Origin: Paludibacteraceae bacterium
GTDB taxonomy: Bacteria > Bacteroidota > Bacteroidia > Bacteroidales > Paludibacteraceae
Reading direction: 5' to 3'
DNA: 9,743 nt
Assembly: GCA_904502115.1 (NCBI GenBank)
Contig: CAJGDW010000050.1
Span: 1-9,743 of the forward strand
The notes beneath the pieces were generated by a model, which was given only the letters and a program-made list of their open reading frames with translations, made no database searches and was not told where the DNA came from. The first letter of the stretch is position 1; each line of letters starts with the position of its first letter. This document shows positions 8,160 through 9,743 of this stretch, piece after piece. The translations under genes and the position numbers were made by a program.

Positions 8160-8162
8160 CAA
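8131..8162 (-). promoter_or_regulatory. Bacteroidota-type promoter for the ABC importer operon
   Basis: On the minus strand the -7 box reads TATATTTG (8138 down to 8131), an exact match to TAnnTTTG. A -33 TTG is the complement of 8160-8162, with a 21-bp spacer. Transcription would start near 8124-8127, only about 15 nt before the ATG at 8110, which leaves no room for a riboswitch or attenuator. It overlaps almost completely the divergent plus-strand promoter. Confidence 0.75.
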
Positions 8163-8205
8163 AATAAACTGTAATAGAGTAATTGCTTAAACGATGAAAT
8201 ATGAC

Positions 8206-8236
8206 TTCGGGCACTTCGACAAGCTCAGTGACCGAA
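8206..8236. repeat. Hairpin-forming intergenic repeat element, upstream copy
   Basis: Imperfect palindrome centred on 8221: TTCGG (8206-8210) pairs with CCGAA (8232-8236), there is one mismatch, then CACT (8212-8215) pairs with AGTG (8227-8230), leaving an 11-nt loop. Its core CTTCGACAAGCTCAG (8214-8228) recurs inverted at 9462-9476. The core is one I recall as a dispersed intergenic repeat in many bacterial genomes. It lies in the predicted leader of the glycosyltransferase transcript and has no T-run, so it is not a typical terminator. Confidence 0.8.
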
Positions 8237-8248
8237 TGGAACGTCTCG

Positions 8249-8280
8249 TCGATTAGCCGATTAGTCGATTCGTCGATTAG
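8249..8280 (+). repeat. 8-bp tandem repeat (TCGATTAG), four units
   Basis: Four consecutive 8-bp units are seen: TCGATTAG (8249-8256), CCGATTAG (8257-8264), TCGATTCG (8265-8272) and TCGATTAG (8273-8280), followed by the degenerate TCAATAAA. The array ends 22 bp before the glycosyltransferase ATG, so a change in copy number would alter only the leader. Confidence 0.9.
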
Positions 8281-8302
8281 TCAATAAAATAAACGACTCC
8301 AT

Positions 8303-9430
8303 ATGAAAATAATAATAATCGGTCCGGCTCATCCCTATAGAGGCGGTCTTGCTACCTTTAATGAGTGCATTGCACAGCAATACCAAAAGGAGGGCGAAGA
8401 GGTTCGCATTGAAACCTTTACCCTGCAATATCCGTCGTTTTTGTTTCCTGGCAAAACACAATATACCACCGACCCTGCGCCACAGGGGGTAGAAATTGTG
8501 CGTACCATCAACACCGTGAATCCTTTTAATTGGATAAAGGTGGGCAAACGCTTGCGCAAAGAGAATGCTGATTTGGTGCTGTTGCGTTATTGGATGCCCT
8601 TTATGGCACCTTGTATGGGTACTATTGGTCGTATTATTCGTAAAAATAAAAAGACCAAAGTGGTGGGATTGGTCGATAATATTATACCGCACGAAAAGCG
8701 TATAGGCGATTCTATACTGTCTAACTATTACGTAAAAGGCATGGATGCTTTTGTGGTGTTGTCGGACGCCGTAAAAGAAGAATTGCGACAATTTGACAAA
8801 GAAAAACCTTGCTTGGTATTGCCGCATCCTACCTACGACCATTATGGTAAATTGTTAAGCAAACAAGAGGCGGCTCAGTTGTTGGGCTTGGATGCCTCGG
8901 CCCAATACATTTTGTTTTTTGGTTTTATTCGCGATTACAAGGGATTGGATATTTTGATGCGTGCATACGCCGATGAGCGCATGGCAGATCGCAATATTCA
9001 GTTGGTGGTAGCCGGAGAGTTTTATAACAATGCCGATAAATACCATGCTTTGGAAAAAGAGTTGGGATTGACGGGCAAGATTCATTGGTTCTCGGATTAC
9101 ATTCCCAACGAAGAGGTGACGCGCTTTTTTAGCCTAGCCGATTTGGTGGTACAACCCTATAAAACGGCCACACAAAGCGGTATATCGCAGATGGCGTACC
9201 ATTTTGAAAAGCCCATGGTGGTGACCGAAGTAGGCGGCTTGCCCGAAATTGTACCGCACGGAAAAGTGGGATATGTGGTGCCCATCGATCCTCAAGCAGT
9301 GGCTGATGCCATTGTAGATTTTTACGATCATCATACAGCCGCGGATTTTATTCCTTATATAAAAGAGGAGAAAAAGAAATATACGTGGGAGAAGTTTTGC
9401 GAGCGAACGAAGGAGATGGTGAATATTTAG
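8303..9430 (+). CDS. Glycosyltransferase, GT4-like (GT-B fold)
   Basis: Probable cytoplasmic sugar transferase, 375 residues, normal for family GT4. Such enzymes move a sugar from a nucleotide donor to a glycan or lipid-linked acceptor in surface polysaccharide synthesis; donor and acceptor are unknown. The N-terminal Rossmann domain opens with MKIIIIGPAHPYRGGLATFN, including the glycine-rich acceptor-side loop (P11-YRGG-L16). The C-terminal donor domain begins near 201 with ILFFGFIRDYKGLDILMRA (203-221), followed by LVVAGEFY (234-241), SLADLVVQPY (277-286) and VVTEVGGLPEIV (306-317). In place of the usual E-x7-E before GKPV it has TQSGISQMAYHFEKP (290-304), with no Glu pair seven residues apart. 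I believe this TQSG form occurs in related GT4 proteins, so the enzyme need not be inactive. No signal peptide or membrane helix is evident. It stands alone, with repeats on both sides. Confidence 0.9.
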   Translation: MKIIIIGPAHPYRGGLATFNECIAQQYQKEGEEVRIETFTLQYPSFLFPGKTQYTTDPAPQGVEIVRTINTVNPFNWIKVGKRLRKENADLVLLRYWMPFMAPCMGTIGRIIRKNKKTKVVGLVDNIIPHEKRIGDSILSNYYVKGMDAFVVLSDAVKEELRQFDKEKPCLVLPHPTYDHYGKLLSKQEAAQLLGLDASAQYILFFGFIRDYKGLDILMRAYADERMADRNIQLVVAGEFYNNADKYHALEKELGLTGKIHWFSDYIPNEEVTRFFSLADLVVQPYKTATQSGISQMAYHFEKPMVVTEVGGLPEIVPHGKVGYVVPIDPQAVADAIVDFYDHHTAADFIPYIKEEKKKYTWEKFCERTKEMVNI

Positions 9431-9460
9431 TTAGGAGTTAGGAGTTAGGAGTTAGGAGTT
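9431..9460 (+). repeat. 7-bp tandem repeat (TTAGGAG), four perfect units
   Basis: Four identical 7-bp units TTAGGAG occupy 9431-9458, followed by TT (9459-9460) as the start of a fifth. The array begins immediately after the glycosyltransferase stop codon (TAG, 9428-9430). Perfect short tandem repeats of this kind can change copy number by slippage; here that would affect only the 3' untranslated region. Confidence 0.95.
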
Positions 9461-9477
9461 GCTGAGCTTGTCGAAGC
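9461..9477. repeat. Inverted downstream copy of the hairpin repeat core
   Basis: CTGAGCTTGTCGAAG (9462-9476) is the exact reverse complement of the 15-bp core at 8214-8228. This copy can pair TGCT (9460-9463) with AGCA (9475-9478) around an 11-nt loop. The outer bases have diverged from the upstream copy. No T-run follows, so a terminator role is not supported. Confidence 0.85.
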
Positions 9478-9512
9478 ATTGTTGAAGTATTGCCGAAGGG
9501 TAGAGAAGTAGA
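9469..9512 (+). repeat. Degenerate 11-bp tandem repeat around a GAAG core
   Basis: Units TGTCGAAGCAT (9469-9479), TGTTGAAGTAT (9480-9490), TGCCGAAGGGT (9491-9501) and the weaker AGAGAAGTAGA (9502-9512) follow one another with an 11-bp period. The first unit includes part of the inverted hairpin core, so the array is probably an extension of that element. Confidence 0.65.
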
Positions 9513-9549
9513 TTGTTGATAAGTTTTTAAAAATTTGTCAGTTAATTAT

Positions 9550-9580
9550 TTGTGTATTTGTAAATAATGTCCTATTTTTG
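9550..9580 (+). promoter_or_regulatory. Bacteroidota-type promoter for rpmB
   Basis: A -33 TTG (9550-9552), a 20-bp spacer and the -7 box TATTTTTG (9573-9580), which fits TAnnTTTG, lie 38 bp before the rpmB ATG. The predicted leader is about 30-35 nt. An A/T-rich tract (TTTTTAAAAA, 9524-9533) lies just upstream and could act like an UP element. A 7-bp inverted repeat (ATTATTT 9545-9551, AAATAAT 9562-9568) overlaps the -33 region. Confidence 0.8.
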
Positions 9581-9618
9581 CAATCCGTTTTGAAGAATAA
9601 TATAAAAACACTATAGCA

Positions 9619-9743
9619 ATGTCAAAAATTTGTCAAATTACCGGTAAAAAAGCCGTTATCGGAAACAATGTTTCTCACTCAAAGAGAAGAACAAAACGTA
9701 AGTTTGATGTGAACCTTTTCACTAAAAAATTTTATTGGGTAGA
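9619..9743 (+). CDS. rpmB: 50S ribosomal protein L28 (5' part, cut by window end)
   Basis: Forty-one complete codons from the ATG at 9619 encode MSKICQITGKKAVIGNNVSH, then SKRRTKRKFDVNLF and TKKFYW. The start, the GxxxxxGNNVSHS-type turn and the basic RRTKRKF run are those of bacterial L28, a small protein of the large ribosomal subunit. The frame is open to the right edge, and about half of the usual ~80 residues is present. The gene has its own good promoter upstream. In Bacteroidota it is commonly followed by rpmG (L33), which would lie outside this window. Confidence 0.95.
   Translation, partial: MSKICQITGKKAVIGNNVSHSKRRTKRKFDVNLFTKKFYWV

Larger units (their letters stand above)
8128..8162. 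repeat. 11-bp perfect inverted repeat forming the divergent promoter pair
   Basis: The left arm TTGCAAATATA (8128-8138) and right arm TATATTTGCAA (8152-8162) are exact reverse complements around a 13-bp spacer (8139-8151). Each arm contains the -7 box of one promoter and the -33 TTG of the other. The match stops at both ends (8127/8163 and 8139/8151 do not pair). Confidence 0.9.

Noticed and set aside
8113..8162. Three TTTGCAA half-sites (8113-8119 plus, 8128-8134 minus, 8156-8162 plus) as operators for a specific regulator of the importer.
   Set aside because: The same TTTGCAAT occurs at the rpmB promoter (9577-9584), so two of the three are better read as the extended -7 box common to this organism's promoters.
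8194..8256. A 20-codon gene upstream of the glycosyltransferase.
   Set aside because: Its peptide is the dispersed hairpin repeat read in frame and resembles spurious translations of such repeats; kept only as a possible upstream frame in the findings.
8111..8302. Cobalamin riboswitch or other metabolite-sensing leader for the importer operon.
   Set aside because: The predicted importer leader is only about 15 nt, and no B12-box-like sequence is seen on either strand here.
8206..9477. An insertion sequence or transposon with the inverted 15-bp cores as terminal repeats.
   Set aside because: No transposase or integrase lies between the copies and no flanking target duplication was found; only a repeat-framed cassette can be claimed.
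9521..9536. A/T palindrome AAGTTTTTAAAAATTT as a terminator for the glycosyltransferase gene.
   Set aside because: There is no G/C-rich stem; it is better seen as an A/T-rich tract upstream of the rpmB promoter.

Overview
The window looks like chromosome from a member of the Bacteroidota. The signs are three exact matches to the TAnnTTTG -7 promoter box typical of that phylum, no Shine-Dalgarno-like sequence before starts, a TonB-dependent receptor with an N-terminal carboxypeptidase-D regulatory-like domain, and TTG-rich coding of moderate G+C. No phage, plasmid, CRISPR, tRNA or rRNA sequence was recognised. The genus cannot be fixed by eye.

Bases 1-4957 carry three nearly abutting plus-strand genes. 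These are the C-terminal part of a UvrD/PcrA superfamily I DNA helicase (cut by the window edge), an 805-residue TonB-dependent outer-membrane receptor starting at a TTG codon 2 bp later, and a 412-residue M48 (Ste24/CAAX-protease type) membrane metalloprotease 1 bp after that. The spacing suggests one transcript, although the functions do not obviously match.

Bases 4954-8110 carry a minus-strand operon for a binding-protein-dependent ABC importer of the iron-complex/cobalamin (FecBCD/BtuFCD) class: substrate-binding lipoprotein, membrane permease, ATPase, joined by 4-bp and 1-bp overlaps. It converges on the protease gene so tightly that both stop codons lie in one TTAA. With the receptor upstream, the window could encode both outer- and inner-membrane steps of uptake of a siderophore, haem or cobalamin-like ligand. 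That link rests on proximity only, and the substrate is not determined.

Bases 8111-8302 hold the most striking non-coding structure. An 11-bp perfect inverted repeat with a 13-bp spacer forms two divergent promoters on one 35-bp footprint, so the -7 box of each overlaps the -33 TTG of the other. One reads the importer operon. The other reads a GT4-type glycosyltransferase gene (8303-9430) through a leader of about 138 nt that holds a hairpin repeat and an 8-bp tandem repeat.

The glycosyltransferase gene is framed almost symmetrically: hairpin element and 8-bp repeats before it, 7-bp repeats and an inverted copy of the element's 15-bp core after it. Bases 9431-9618 hold these downstream repeats and a promoter for rpmB (ribosomal protein L28), whose first 41 codons end the window. 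No stretch over 300 bases lacks a gene.
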